A stretch of DNA of 64,000 nt from Arthrobacter jinronghuae (GCF_025244825.1 NZ_CP104263.1:2294001-2358000), one strand, 5' to 3'. Numbered from the stretch's first letter, positions 1-9,080 are shown. A program made the numbers and translations. The notes: generated by a model from the sequence alone, not told the origin.

Positions 1-401
1 GTGCCGTCCTGGTGCTGGCGGCGCTGGGCGGCTGGTCCGGTGCGGCACTGTCGGTCAGCGCCCTCGTGCTGCTCGCTGCGCTGCTGTTCATCCGAAACGG
101 CCAGGGCATCGTAATTGCTTTCGGCTGCGCGTCAGTCTCGGTGCTGCTGGTCTGGTTCGCTGCCCCGCCGGTGGCGGGGTATGTGGCCATGTGTACGGGT
201 ATCGCGCTCATGGCGGGCGCTGTCCGGGACTGGTTCAATGTGCTCAGCGTCCACACACGCCGGCGCCGGAACCTGGAAAGCTCCGACGCCTACATCCTCT
301 CCCGGCGTACCGGGGTTCCTGCCGTCCTGTGGCTGGCGGGATTCGCCCTCGTCATTGCTGCTTCACTCGCGGCGGCGGTGTTCGCCGCACTGGGCGCCTA
401 G
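1..401 (+). CDS. Membrane protein C-terminus, probably M50B-like metallopeptidase (5' partial)
   Basis: The reading frame is open at the left edge of the window, so only the last ~132 residues are present. They form at least four hydrophobic segments separated by a basic cytoplasmic stretch (HTRRRRNLESSD, around codon 80) and end in a last transmembrane helix. The pattern of an Arg-rich loop, then SSDAYILSRRTGVP, then a terminal helix resembles the C-terminus of actinobacterial M50B-like site-2-protease relatives. The HExxH zinc motif, which would prove this, lies outside the window. It could be another polytopic membrane protein. The family call is inference from the tail only. Confidence 0.5.
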   Translation, partial: AVLVLAALGGWSGAALSVSALVLLAALLFIRNGQGIVIAFGCASVSVLLVWFAAPPVAGYVAMCTGIALMAGAVRDWFNVLSVHTRRRRNLESSDAYILSRRTGVPAVLWLAGFALVIAASLAAAVFAALGA

Positions 402-412
402 TCCGTCCGGAC

Positions 413-832
413 CTAGGCCTGGGGAGCGGGGAAGGTTACCCGCAGCTCGAGCCGGTGCTGGCCGTCCTCTTCCTGCGTGTAGATGGCCTTGCCGGATATG
501 CCGGCGAGATCGTCGGTGCCGGAGCCGGGAATGATGTGCCCGGAGCTCGCCGTCGCAGTTCCCTCGGCCAACCCCCAGTGCTGGATAACCATGGTTCCGG
601 AGCGGCCCGCTATGGTCCCGGCGAAGACCTCGGAACCCACATAGCCGGCCCCCGCGGAGTTGCCGGCCATAATCAGGTCCGCGACGGAAGTCCCGGTGAT
701 GTCACCCTCGTAGATCTTCACCGCCCGAACCGTGGAAAGTTCGCTGTTGGTTCCTTCCACCTGGTACGGGGTGGGTTCCCACTCCGAAACGTCGAAATCC
801 GCCACAATCACTTCTTCAGTTAGGTCGGTCAT
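413..832 (-). CDS. DUF3224 domain-containing protein
   Basis: A 139-residue soluble protein without signal peptide or membrane segment. The order of strands and the motifs MVIQHWGLAEG and HIIPGSGTDDLAGISG match the DUF3224 family, whose members are small single-domain beta-barrel proteins of about this length with no established reaction. The ATG at 832 is chosen because GGAG lies just upstream and because the frame upstream of it is unlike the family. It converges with the preceding gene, 11 bp away, and diverges from the GT87 gene, so it is probably monocistronic. The family is reasonably sure; no function can be given. Confidence 0.75.
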   Translation of the reverse strand: MTDLTEEVIVADFDVSEWEPTPYQVEGTNSELSTVRAVKIYEGDITGTSVADLIMAGNSAGAGYVGSEVFAGTIAGRSGTMVIQHWGLAEGTATASSGHIIPGSGTDDLAGISGKAIYTQEEDGQHRLELRVTFPAPQA

Positions 833-950
833 TACTCCAGTATCCCGTGTCCGACGGCGGATTGCATGCCGGGTGCCGCGCTTGGGTAGCCTTATCGCTG
901 TGCACGGACGCGGCACGGCAACGGATTTAACTAAGGAGCACCACCCTCGC

Positions 951-2216
951 ATGACCCGGAAATCGGCATTCCAGCATCCACGGTTACTCCGCCCCGCCAC
1001 CCTCTGGACGGTATTTGCCGTAGTCCATCTGGGCTTCCTTGCCGCCCTTGCGACCCGTATCCTCGGCGGCGATGTCCTCAGCGATGTGGGCTTCTACCGG
1101 CTGTGGGCGTTCTCCGGAATCCAGAACGGCTACTGGGTCGGGATCGACGGCGGCTGGGTCTATCCCATTGCGGCGCTCTTACCGATGGTCCTGGCAGCGG
1201 TCTTTGGCTACGGCGCTTACCAGTTCACTTGGTTCCTGCTCTTTACCGCCCTGAATGCGGCCGGCGTCGCGGTCCTCGCCCGGCGCGCCGGGACCCAGGG
1301 CATCGCGTCGGCCTACTGGTGGCTGGCCGTCACGGCACTGCTCGGTCCGGTTGCCGTGGGACGCGTGGACGGGCTCACCGCGCCCCTGGTGATTATGGGC
1401 CTGCTCTTCCTTGCCACCCGTCCCGTGCTGGCGTCGGCCCTGCTGTCGCTGGCTACCTGGGTCAAGGTCTGGCCCGCCGCCGTCATCCTCGCGGTGCTCG
1501 TAGCGTGGAAGAAACGCCTCACCCTGCTGGCTACCGGTGCCGCCGTATCGGCGGTCATTGCCGTCGCCGTGGCATTGTCCGGCGGCCTTCCCCACCTGCT
1601 GAGCTTCGTCGGTGAACAGGGCGCCCGCGGCATGCAGATGGAAGCCCCGTTCACCACGCCGGGACTCTGGCAGGCGATCCTCGGCTCCTCCGACGCGTAC
1701 ATTTTCGAGGACAAGGTCATCAACACCCGCGAAGTCCGCGGAGCCCTCGGCGAGCCCGTGGCCGCGCTGATGACGCCGCTGCTGGCGCTGGCCGCCCTCG
1801 CCGTCGTCGGACTGCTGATCTGGGCGCTGCGCCGCGGAGCCGATTCCCGTGCCCTGCTGATCTCGGGCTCGCTGGCACTGGTGAGCGCGTTCATTGTGTT
1901 CAACAAGGTGGGCTCGCCGCAGTTCATGCTGTGGCTGGGCGCCGTGATCGCCGTCGGACTGGCCTGGGAAGGCAAGGCCTGGAAGATACCCGGGCTCCTT
2001 ATGCCGGCGATTGCCGCGCTGACCACCCTGGTTTATCCGATGTTCTACTCTGCCCTGTACAACGACCTGAACATTGCCGTGGCCCTGCTCCTGACCGCCC
2101 GCAACATCCTGCTGCTGGTGCTCTTCGGCTGGTCGGTGGCCCGGGTCATCCGCCTTACCCGGGCCGGCAGCGAAAGCCTCAGTGCGTCCGCAGCTCGCCC
2201 GGAGCAGGCACCGTAA
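951..2216 (+). CDS. GT87 (DUF2029) polyprenyl-phosphate-mannose-dependent mannosyltransferase
   Basis: A 421-residue polytopic protein with about ten hydrophobic segments. An acidic first loop (GGDVLSDVGFYRLWAF) follows the first helix and would carry the catalytic Asp of GT-C fold enzymes. Family 87 contains PimE-type alpha-1,2-mannosyltransferases that use polyprenyl-phosphate-mannose on the outer face of the membrane to build phosphatidylinositol mannosides or lipoglycans. The ATG at 951 is preceded by AAGGAG; upstream in-frame starts would add a sequence with no membrane character. The 3' end overlaps mptB by 38 bp tail to tail, which puts two likely lipoglycan mannosyltransferases together. 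The exact linkage formed is not known. Confidence 0.75.
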   Translation: MTRKSAFQHPRLLRPATLWTVFAVVHLGFLAALATRILGGDVLSDVGFYRLWAFSGIQNGYWVGIDGGWVYPIAALLPMVLAAVFGYGAYQFTWFLLFTALNAAGVAVLARRAGTQGIASAYWWLAVTALLGPVAVGRVDGLTAPLVIMGLLFLATRPVLASALLSLATWVKVWPAAVILAVLVAWKKRLTLLATGAAVSAVIAVAVALSGGLPHLLSFVGEQGARGMQMEAPFTTPGLWQAILGSSDAYIFEDKVINTREVRGALGEPVAALMTPLLALAALAVVGLLIWALRRGADSRALLISGSLALVSAFIVFNKVGSPQFMLWLGAVIAVGLAWEGKAWKIPGLLMPAIAALTTLVYPMFYSALYNDLNIAVALLLTARNILLLVLFGWSVARVIRLTRAGSESLSASAARPEQAP

Positions 2217-3723
2217 GCTTTTTGCGGAACAGGACCTTGGTCTTGGGGTCCAGGAAGATCAGGTAAAGGGCGAAGCCCAGCGCGATCACGGCGGCGATCT
2301 GGCGGGCCGCGCTGAGGCTGAACTCAAAGTAGGGCCAGATATCAAGCTGGTCGCTGATGGCGTAGACCATGAAGAACGAAACGAACAGGTACAGCGTCTT
2401 CGCCTGCCAGTCGTCCCGCAGGCCTGTCACGGCGAACAGCGGAATGAGCCACACGACGTACCAGGACTGGATCATCGGTGCCAGCATCACGATGGCGGCG
2501 AAGGCCAGCGCCAGCCGCCTGATCATGCGGCTGTGCTGCCCCACGAACATCTGCCACAGCACAATCCCCACGGACGCCACGCGTCCGATCGTGTGGACAA
2601 TGTCGGCCAGGGTCCAGCCCGGCAGCCCCAGGGCGTTGCCCAGCGTTGCCACCAGCATGCCCGCGAACCCTACCGGTGCGTACCAGATCCAGACACTTCC
2701 GGGCGTGCTCAGGGCGCCCACCCAGCCGAAGCCGAAGCCGTTGATCAGGCCCATGATCCACAGCAGGCCCAGGGAAATACCCGCAGTCATGAACCAGTAG
2801 GCAAACTTCCGCCGCCATGACGCGTTCTTTCCGGCCCACAGCAGGCCGATGAACGGAAGGAAAATGATGGTGATCGGCTTGATGCCGATGGACAGGGTCA
2901 CCAGCAGGATGCCGACGAGGGCCCGGTTGGTCGCGGCCAGGTACAGCCCGGCCAGCGCCAGACCGATCATCAGGGCATCGTTGTGGACTGCGGCGATGAA
3001 GTTAACCAGGAACAGCGGGTTGGCTGCGGTCAACCAGAGGGCACGGTTCGGGTTGATGCCGTGCAGCTCGGCCAGCTTAGGGACGTAGTAGACGCAGAGC
3101 GCGACGCCGAGCAGGGCTATCAGCCGGAACAGCAGGATCGAGAACTCAGGCTGGCCGCCGGTAATCCGGACCACCAGTTCCTCGATCCAGAGGAAGACCG
3201 GCCCGTAAGGGGTGGGGCTTTGGGCCCAGAGATCATCCGCTCCGAGCTGCAGGTAGTTGGAGATCTGGGAGTAGCCGTCCTTGTACGGGTTCAACCCGCT
3301 GACCATGACCAGTCCCTGGGCGATGTAGGCGAAGACGTCGCGGCTGAACAGCGGCAGGGCTAGGCACATGGGTGCCGACCATGCGATCACGGCGCGCAGT
3401 ACCACCGGCCGCGATTCCGGACCCCAGCTTCCCTTCATCCGCTGGCCGAGCCGCAGCCAGGACCGCACCAGGAGCATCCCGCCCGTTGCCAGCATCAGCA
3501 CAGCGGCTACGGCGCCGATGGGCTGATCGAAGCGCATCCAGATAATCAGCGGATTGCTCCGGAGATTGGCGGATGCGAGCGACAGCCAGCCCACGCCGAA
3601 TGATCCGAAGAGGATCAAAAGGGAACCGATGAACCCCTGCAGGATCGCGATGTTGGGGCGGTCGGCTTTCGCTATCTCCGTGCCCGGAGACGAAGGCTCG
3701 GTCGCGGGGACCTGGGCGGTCAT
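2179..3723 (-). CDS. mptB: Alpha-(1->6)-mannopyranosyltransferase, MptA/MptB family
   Basis: A 514-residue GT-C membrane glycosyltransferase with 12-13 hydrophobic segments after a ~25-residue polar N-terminus. Recognisable family segments are SRDVFAYIAQG in the first large outer loop, with the Asp expected to be catalytic, then YSQISNYLQLGADDLWAQ, SPTPYGPVFLWIEELV and a Trp/Tyr-rich C-terminal half. In mycobacteria and corynebacteria MptA/MptB extend the alpha-1,6-mannan core of lipomannan using polyprenyl-phosphate-mannose. The ATG at 3723 gives the usual family length. The 3' end overlaps the convergent GT87 gene. MptB rather than MptA is my preference from overall resemblance and is less certain than the family. 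Confidence 0.8.
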   Translation of the reverse strand: MTAQVPATEPSSPGTEIAKADRPNIAILQGFIGSLLILFGSFGVGWLSLASANLRSNPLIIWMRFDQPIGAVAAVLMLATGGMLLVRSWLRLGQRMKGSWGPESRPVVLRAVIAWSAPMCLALPLFSRDVFAYIAQGLVMVSGLNPYKDGYSQISNYLQLGADDLWAQSPTPYGPVFLWIEELVVRITGGQPEFSILLFRLIALLGVALCVYYVPKLAELHGINPNRALWLTAANPLFLVNFIAAVHNDALMIGLALAGLYLAATNRALVGILLVTLSIGIKPITIIFLPFIGLLWAGKNASWRRKFAYWFMTAGISLGLLWIMGLINGFGFGWVGALSTPGSVWIWYAPVGFAGMLVATLGNALGLPGWTLADIVHTIGRVASVGIVLWQMFVGQHSRMIRRLALAFAAIVMLAPMIQSWYVVWLIPLFAVTGLRDDWQAKTLYLFVSFFMVYAISDQLDIWPYFEFSLSAARQIAAVIALGFALYLIFLDPKTKVLFRKKLTVPAPGELRTH

Positions 3724-3958
3724 CTACGTGGTTCCAATCTCTGGGTGACACTTTGTCCTGCGGGCCTGTGGGCAGTCAGGGTCCGCTACCTCATTCGAAT
3801 GCGGGCACAAGGATGCCCGGGTAACGTAACAGGCTGATATTAGCACCGGGGCCTGCGCTTGCCCGGGTCGTAGCCGACGCGGCCGCCGTCAATCCTGTGA
3901 GCCGGACCACCGTCACATACACTGGTGTTTCTGTTGTGACAAACGAGGCAAGGCGGTA

Positions 3959-4594
3959 TTGGCTGTGGGGCGCCACCGGGCAACAAAGATAAACAAACCC
4001 GTAGGGATCCGGGTTGCTACAGCGCGGCCCGTACTGCCACAGGGACGCAGCCCGGAACTGCTGGCGTGGGGTGTCTTCCTCACTGCCGTTGCCGTCGTCG
4101 CCATGCTGTGGGTCGAGGTGCCTTGGGGCACCGTGACGGCGGCATCGGCGCTGCTGTTCCTCGCGTTCGGACTCAGCTGGTTCTTCGCTCGGCCGCGTAC
4201 GACGACGGCGGCGGCCACCGCCGTTGCCGCTCAGGACCTGCCGGCTCCGGCGGTGCGTGCTCCGGCGGCTCCGGCAATGGTTCCCGCGCCCGCCCCGCCC
4301 ACGGTTGCAGTTGCGTCTCCCCCATCCCCCGCACCCGCACCCGCACCGGCCAGTCAGCATGCCCGTGCCCGTTCCGTAGACCGGCCCCGAAACGCGCCGC
4401 ACGGACGCCGTGCTGCCGCCGCCCCGGTGTTTCACGACATGCCCGCCGAACCGAGCCGCTGGACCCGCACCTTCGGACCGCCCGACACCGGCCAGATCCC
4501 CCTGCAGCCCTACCTGTCCGGCGTGCCGGCAAGCTACGCCACCGCTGACAACGACCTTCCGGACCGGCGCCAGCGCAGCCACTCCAGCCTTTAG
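3959..4594 (+). CDS. Hypothetical membrane-anchored protein with Ala/Pro-rich tail
   Basis: A 211-residue protein I do not recognise as a named family. Residues ~35-80 form two adjacent hydrophobic helices (AWGVFLTAVAVVAMLWVEV, then a second ending FGLSWFFA), giving a hairpin in the membrane. The remainder is low-complexity Ala/Pro/Thr sequence followed by a more ordered end with PPDTGQIPLQPYLSGVPASYA. The TTG start is chosen for the AGGCGG stretch just upstream; it is not certain. It lies directly upstream of orn in the same direction, but orn appears to have its own promoter. Confidence 0.6.
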   Translation: MAVGRHRATKINKPVGIRVATARPVLPQGRSPELLAWGVFLTAVAVVAMLWVEVPWGTVTAASALLFLAFGLSWFFARPRTTTAAATAVAAQDLPAPAVRAPAAPAMVPAPAPPTVAVASPPSPAPAPAPASQHARARSVDRPRNAPHGRRAAAAPVFHDMPAEPSRWTRTFGPPDTGQIPLQPYLSGVPASYATADNDLPDRRQRSHSSL

Positions 4595-4633
4595 CCCCCG
4601 AACCCTTTCCAGGGACCAGGTGGTCGAAAGCGG

Positions 4634-4639
4634 TACATT
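4634..4639 (+). promoter_or_regulatory. -10 element TACATT for leaderless orn mRNA
   Basis: TACATT fits the actinobacterial -10 consensus TANNNT and ends exactly 6 nt before the GTG start of orn. Transcription would begin at or next to the start codon, and no usable Shine-Dalgarno sequence fits between them. No convincing -35 element is seen. Confidence 0.5.
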
Positions 4640-4645
4640 GGAGAA

Positions 4646-5248
4646 GTGCCAATAACAAATGAACGTATGGTCTGGATCGACTGCGAAATGACCGGTCTGG
4701 ACATCAAGAACGACGCCCTGATCGAAGTAGCCGTCCTCGTGACGGACTCCGAGCTGAACATACTTGGCGACGGTGTGGACGTGGTCATCAAGCCCGACGA
4801 CGCCTCGCTGGCGCAGATGGGTGATTTTGTGCGCCAGATGCACACCACCTCCAAGCTCCTGGACGAGCTGCCCAACGGAATCACGATGGCCGAAGCCGAG
4901 GCCGCCGTCGTCGAATACATCACCAAGTGGGTGCCCGAGCCCAAGAAAGCGCAGCTCGCCGGCAACTCCGTAGGGACGGACAAGATGTTCCTGGCCCGCG
5001 ACATGCCCGAAGTCATCGATTACCTGCACTACCGGATCATCGATGTATCCACCATCAAGGAGCTGGCCCGCCGCTGGTACCCGAGGGCCTACTTCCAGGC
5101 GCCGGCGAAGAACGGCGGCCACCGCGCCCTCGGTGATATCCGCGATTCCATCAATGAGCTGCGCTACTACCGCGAGGCTGTTTTCGTCCCCGCGCCGGGG
5201 CCGGATTCCGCCACTGCAAAGAAGATTGCCGCTGGGATTTTGAGTTAG
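4646..5248 (+). CDS. orn: Oligoribonuclease
   Basis: A 200-residue DEDDh 3'-5' exonuclease that degrades 2-5 nt RNA fragments, including pGpG, to mononucleotides in the cytoplasm. Exo I motif WIDCEMTGLD gives Asp12 and Glu14; the middle acidic residue lies in GTDKMFLARDMPE; the His-Asp pair is in GGHRALGDIRDSI. Length matches the family (180-215). The GTG at 4646 is chosen because the -10 element is positioned for leaderless initiation there; an in-frame ATG at 4667 is an alternative but would remove conserved N-terminal residues. Confidence 0.96.
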   Translation: MPITNERMVWIDCEMTGLDIKNDALIEVAVLVTDSELNILGDGVDVVIKPDDASLAQMGDFVRQMHTTSKLLDELPNGITMAEAEAAVVEYITKWVPEPKKAQLAGNSVGTDKMFLARDMPEVIDYLHYRIIDVSTIKELARRWYPRAYFQAPAKNGGHRALGDIRDSINELRYYREAVFVPAPGPDSATAKKIAAGILS

Positions 5249-5265
5249 CTCCATCACAAAAGAGC

Positions 5266-5281
5266 CGTCCGGCGCCGGACG
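5266..5281. terminator. Perfect palindrome after orn, possible weak terminator
   Basis: The 16-bp sequence CGTCCGGCGCCGGACG is a perfect palindrome 17 bp after the orn stop codon. It lacks a downstream T-run, so termination is only a possibility. Confidence 0.3.
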
Positions 5282-5388
5282 TGTCAAAAGCACTCCAAAA
5301 ACCGTGTAAGCTTGATTCCGCTGCCTCAGATAAATGAGTCCGCAAGACCACTCGCCTGGACTTCGCGGATGAACGTTTGAGGCACATG

Positions 5389-5464
5389 GTGGGTATAGCT
5401 CAGTTGGCAGAGCGCCTGGTTGTGGTCCAGGAGGTCGCGGGTTCAACCCCCGTTACTCACCCCA
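5389..5464 (+). tRNA. tRNA-His (GTG)
   Basis: The full cloverleaf can be folded: acceptor GTGGGTA with TACTCAC, D stem GCTC/GAGC, anticodon stem CCTGG/CCAGG around the loop TTGTGGT (anticodon GTG), T stem GCGGG/CCCGT with loop TTCAACC. The discriminator is C and CCA is encoded. A G immediately upstream (5388) can supply the G-1 that is diagnostic of tRNA-His and pairs with C73. Confidence 0.97.
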
Positions 5465-5488
5465 ATGAGGCTGGCGGTTACAGCTTCG

Positions 5489-5526
5489 AAAGGCCGCCTC
5501 GGATGATTCCGGGGCGGCCTTTCCTA
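5489..5526 (+). terminator. Intrinsic terminator after tRNA-His
   Basis: A 10-bp stem AAAGGCCGCC/GGCGGCCTTT with a 14-nt loop, followed by TTCCTAT. It sits 25 bp after the tRNA, as expected for its terminator. Confidence 0.75.
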
Positions 5527-5631
5527 TGTGTGTTTGACTGTTACCCGCAGCGGCAATCTCTGCCGCTGGGGGGCACGGCCCGGCAACAACCACTACGCCT
5601 ATGCGTGGCTTATCAATGAGGAGGCGCCGCC

Positions 5632-6789
5632 TTGGAGCGCAGACTGTTCGAAGAGGACCATGAGCTGTTCCGGGAAGTCGTCCGGGAATTCGATTCCCGC
5701 GAAGTCGCCGCCGGATACCCGGAATGGGACGCCGCGCACATGATGCCCCGCCGGCTCTGGAAAGCCGCCGGCGAACAGGGCTTGCTCGGCCTGGCCGTCC
5801 CCGAGGAATTCGGCGGCGCCGGCATGCCGGATTACCGCTTCCGCGCCGTGATGGACGAGGAATTTGCCCGCTCCAACCACCTCGCCGTCGGCCTCGCCTT
5901 CCATCTGCATGACGACATGGTCCTCCCCCACCTGCTGGCCTACGGGTCCGACGAGCTCAAGGAATACTGGCTGCCCGGCATGGTGTCCGGAGACAAAGTC
6001 ACCTCGGTTGCCTGGACCGAACCCGGCGCGGGCAGCGACCTGCGCGGCATCCGCACCAAGGCGGTCCGCACCGACGACGGCGACTGGCGCCTCAGCGGCC
6101 AGAAGACCTTCATCGGCAACGGCATCAGCGGCGATGCGTCCCTGGTCCTCGCCCGGACAGACGGCAGCTCCGGACGCGGACAACGCGACTCCTTCAGCAT
6201 GTTCATGGTGGAGAAAACCGAGGGCTACAGCACCGGCCGCCAGCTCGACAAGATGGGTGTGAAGGCCTCCGACACCGCTGAACTGTTCTTCGACGACGTT
6301 CACGTCCCGGCCGCCAACCTCGTGGGCGAAGTCGGCCGCGGGCTGGAGTACGCCGAGGGGCAGCTTCCCCAGGGCCGGTTGGCCATCGCCGTCGCCTCCT
6401 CCGCCGTCGCCCGCCAGATCTACGAGGCCACCGTGGAATACACCAAAAACCGCAACGCCTTCGGGGAGCGGATCGCCGACTTCCAGAACAGCCGTTTTGC
6501 ACTGGCGGACATCCTCACCGAGGTTGAAGTCACGGAAGCCTACGTCGATTCGGCCATCCTTGCGTTCAACGAAGGAAAGCTCGACGCCGTCTCGGCCGCC
6601 AAGGCCAAACTCTGGGCCAGCGAACGCGCCAAGTCCATCACGGACCGCTGCCTGCAGCTGCACGGCGGCTACGGCTACATCCTGGAATACCCGGTGGCCC
6701 AGGCCTTCCTGGCGGCCCGCCTGCTGACCATCTTCGGCGGCACCAGCGAAATCATGCGGGAAGTCATCGGCCGAGGCATCGTCCGCTGA
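5632..6789 (+). CDS. Acyl-CoA dehydrogenase family protein
   Basis: A 385-residue flavoprotein of the acyl-CoA dehydrogenase fold: an all-alpha N-terminal domain, a middle beta-domain with the flavin/substrate motif WTEPGAGSDLRG (~residues 125-136), and a C-terminal helical domain with RNAFGERIADFQNSRF, HGGYGYILEYPVAQ and FGGTSEIMREVIGRG. FGGTSEI, where short/medium-chain enzymes have YEG with the catalytic Glu, resembles long-chain and isovaleryl-CoA dehydrogenases, whose base lies elsewhere. It would oxidise an acyl-CoA to the 2-enoyl-CoA using FAD and electron-transfer flavoprotein. The TTG start follows AGGAGG at good spacing. Chain-length specificity cannot be read from the sequence. Confidence 0.9.
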   Translation: MERRLFEEDHELFREVVREFDSREVAAGYPEWDAAHMMPRRLWKAAGEQGLLGLAVPEEFGGAGMPDYRFRAVMDEEFARSNHLAVGLAFHLHDDMVLPHLLAYGSDELKEYWLPGMVSGDKVTSVAWTEPGAGSDLRGIRTKAVRTDDGDWRLSGQKTFIGNGISGDASLVLARTDGSSGRGQRDSFSMFMVEKTEGYSTGRQLDKMGVKASDTAELFFDDVHVPAANLVGEVGRGLEYAEGQLPQGRLAIAVASSAVARQIYEATVEYTKNRNAFGERIADFQNSRFALADILTEVEVTEAYVDSAILAFNEGKLDAVSAAKAKLWASERAKSITDRCLQLHGGYGYILEYPVAQAFLAARLLTIFGGTSEIMREVIGRGIVR

Positions 6790-6830
6790 GTCCGGTTTCC
6801 CGGCACCAACACCACGAGAGAAAGACAGTA

Positions 6831-7403
6831 ATGACCGTTCGTCCCATCGTCATCCACGGAGAACCCGTACTGCACCGCAGGGCGGCCGAGGTGGAAGAGT
6901 TCAATGACGAACTGCGCACCCTGGTTGCCGACATGTTCGAAACCATGGACGTCGCCAACGGTGTCGGCCTCGCAGCCCCGCAGATCGGCGTCGGCCTGCG
7001 CCTGTTCACCTTCGACTATGAGAACGACGACGACGCCCCGAACCGCGGCGTCGTCATCAACCCGGTCCTGATCACGTCCAAGATCCCGGGTTCCGCCCCC
7101 GATCCGGACGAAACCTCCGAAGGCTGCCTCTCCGTTCCCGGCGAGAACTTCCCGGTGAACCGGGCCGAATGGGTGAAGATCAGCGGCTTCGACGAGTTCG
7201 GCGCGCCCGTGCAGTTCGAGGCGACCGACTGGTTTGCCCGCGTCCTGCAGCACGAGTATGACCACCTCGACGGCAAGCTCTACGTGGACCGGCTTACCGA
7301 CCGGTGGAGCCGGAAGGCCCGGAAGGTGCTGAAGGCGCAGGGCTGGACCGTGCCCGGCCATACCTGGATGCCGGGCGTGGACCCGGACCCGTTCGGCCAC
7401 TGA
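6831..7403 (+). CDS. def: Peptide deformylase
   Basis: A 190-residue Fe/Zn hydrolase that removes the formyl group from the initiator methionine of new proteins. All three family motifs are intact: GVGLAAPQIG (44-53), EGCLS with metal ligand Cys99, and HEYDH with His141, catalytic Glu142 and His145. It is 41 bp after the acyl-CoA dehydrogenase gene and could be cotranscribed. The motifs and length make the identity secure. Confidence 0.97.
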   Translation: MTVRPIVIHGEPVLHRRAAEVEEFNDELRTLVADMFETMDVANGVGLAAPQIGVGLRLFTFDYENDDDAPNRGVVINPVLITSKIPGSAPDPDETSEGCLSVPGENFPVNRAEWVKISGFDEFGAPVQFEATDWFARVLQHEYDHLDGKLYVDRLTDRWSRKARKVLKAQGWTVPGHTWMPGVDPDPFGH

Positions 7404-7432
7404 GTCCATCTGTACCGACACCGCCCGTAACG

Positions 7433-7472
7433 CACGAAGGGCCCGCAGGAAATCTCCTGCGGGCCCTTCGTG
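7433..7472. terminator. Bidirectional terminator between def and gap
   Basis: An 18-bp perfect stem (CACGAAGGGCCCGCAGGA with its complement) around a 4-nt loop lies between two convergent genes. The arms provide modest A/T at the outer ends only, but the stability and position support a shared terminator. Confidence 0.75.
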
Positions 7473-7499
7473 CATTAACTCGCTGCGCGCTGCCGGTTG

Positions 7500-8963
7500 T
7501 TAGCCGGCGATGGCAGCCAGCGACTGCGCCTTGGGGAAAGCCGGCGGGTTGACGTGCGCCATCTCCTCCAGGACCCGGACCACCTGGCAGCTGTACCCGA
7601 ATTCGTTGTCGTACCAGACGTACAGCACGAGGTTCTTACCGTTGGAAATGGTCGCGAGGCCGTCCACGATGCCGGCGCGCTTGGAACCCACGAAGTCGCT
7701 CGAGACCACCTCGGGTGAGGCGATGTAGTCGATCTGCTTGTGCAGCGGCGAGTTCAACGAGGTTTCGCGCAGGAAGGTGTTTACTTCGTCCCTGGTGGTG
7801 GCGGTCTCCAGGTTCAGGTTGAGGATGGCCATCGACACATCCGGGGTGGGAACGCGGATCGCGTTGCCGCTGAGCTTGCCTTCCAGTTCCGGCAGTGCCT
7901 TGGCAACCGCCTTCGCGGCACCGGTCTCCGTGATGACCATGTTCAGGGCCGCGGAACGCCCGCGCCGGTCGCCGTTGTGGAAGTTATCGATCAGGTTCTG
8001 GTCATTGGTGAAGGAATGCACCGTTTCCACGTGCCCGTTCACAATGCCGTACTTGTCGTTGAGGACCTTGAGCACCGGGGTGATGGCGTTGGTGGTGCAG
8101 GAGGCAGCCGTAATGATCCGGTCCTCGTCCGTGATGGAACCGTGGTTGATCCCGTGCACGATGTTCTTCAGGCTCCCCTTGCCGGGTGCGGTCAGCAGCA
8201 CCCGGGACACACCCTTCGCGGCCAGGTGCTGGGACAGGCCTTTCTCATCGCGCCAGCGGCCGGTGTTGTCCACCACCACTGCGTCGTTGATGCCGTACGC
8301 CGTGTAATCCACGGTCGCCGGATCGTTGGAGTAAATGACCTGGATCAGGGTTCCGTTGGCGAGGATGGTGTTTTTTTCCTCGTCCACCGTGATGGTGCCG
8401 TTGAACGCCCCGTGGACGGAATCGCGGCGCAGCAGGCTGGCGCGCTTCACGAGATCGTTTTCGGAGCCCTTCCGCACCACGATCGCGCGCAGCCGCAGGC
8501 CCTGCCCGCCGCCCGCCTTCTCTACGAGGATCCGGGCCAGGAGCCGTCCGATGCGGCCAAAACCGTAGAGGACGACGTCGGTGCTCGTCCGCTCGTCGGC
8601 TCCGCTCTTGCCGGCGACGTCGGCCAGCTCGGTGCGCAGGAAGTCGGTGAGGTCCCCGCCCTGCTCCTTGTACTTGTTGCTCAGCCTGGCCAGGTCCACG
8701 GACGCGGCGCCCAGTTCCAGCTCGGTCAGGGCCAGGAGCAACGGGTAGGTCTCTGCGACCGGCAGTTCGGTTTCGTCGATCTGGCGGGCGAACCGGTGCG
8801 CCTTCAGAATGTCGATAACCGACCTGTTGACGAGTGGACGCCCGTAGACCGAGGTCACCACGCTGTTTTCCCGGTAGAGCCGCCCGATCAGCGGAATCAT
8901 GGCCTCGGCGAGGGCCTCCCGATCCATCCAGGCGTCAAGACACGTATCCGAATTGGAGCTCAC
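7500..8963 (-). CDS. Glyceraldehyde-3-phosphate dehydrogenase, long N-terminally extended type
   Basis: A 487-residue protein: ~127 residues of helical N-terminal extension, then a complete GAPDH fold. The Rossmann motif is GFGRIGR (134-140); the catalytic Cys289 lies in TAASCTTNAITP, with the partner His ~30 residues further on in HVETVHSFTND. Ordinary GAPDH has ~335 residues; the extended ~480-residue form occurs in Actinobacteria beside a normal gap gene and may serve gluconeogenesis or use NADP, which is family knowledge rather than shown here. The GTG at 8963 is the longest reasonable start; Met13 is an alternative. It converges on def and is probably monocistronic. Confidence 0.9.
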   Translation of the reverse strand: MSSNSDTCLDAWMDREALAEAMIPLIGRLYRENSVVTSVYGRPLVNRSVIDILKAHRFARQIDETELPVAETYPLLLALTELELGAASVDLARLSNKYKEQGGDLTDFLRTELADVAGKSGADERTSTDVVLYGFGRIGRLLARILVEKAGGGQGLRLRAIVVRKGSENDLVKRASLLRRDSVHGAFNGTITVDEEKNTILANGTLIQVIYSNDPATVDYTAYGINDAVVVDNTGRWRDEKGLSQHLAAKGVSRVLLTAPGKGSLKNIVHGINHGSITDEDRIITAASCTTNAITPVLKVLNDKYGIVNGHVETVHSFTNDQNLIDNFHNGDRRGRSAALNMVITETGAAKAVAKALPELEGKLSGNAIRVPTPDVSMAILNLNLETATTRDEVNTFLRETSLNSPLHKQIDYIASPEVVSSDFVGSKRAGIVDGLATISNGKNLVLYVWYDNEFGYSCQVVRVLEEMAHVNPPAFPKAQSLAAIAG

Positions 8964-9080
8964 AGAACTTCACATCCTTTTCTCAGCCGGCACTGCGTTG
9001 TGCCGGTTGGGCGGTAATCCCTACCAGTGTATTAGGACACATCCACCCCACCGGACCCACAGCTGAGAGATCAGTCACAT

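Noticed and set aside
5249..5388. Promoter for tRNA-His (TAAGCT at 5307-5312)
   Set aside because: The hexamer fits a -10, but it is ~75 nt from the tRNA 5' end and no -35 is at the right distance.
3791..5446. Open frame of ~550 codons on the minus strand across two genes
   Set aside because: It runs antisense to the hypothetical membrane protein, orn and part of tRNA-His and has no domain; orn motifs are unambiguous on the plus strand.
7740..9017. Open frame of 425 codons on the plus strand
   Set aside because: Antisense to the GAPDH gene, whose catalytic Cys and Rossmann motif are intact.
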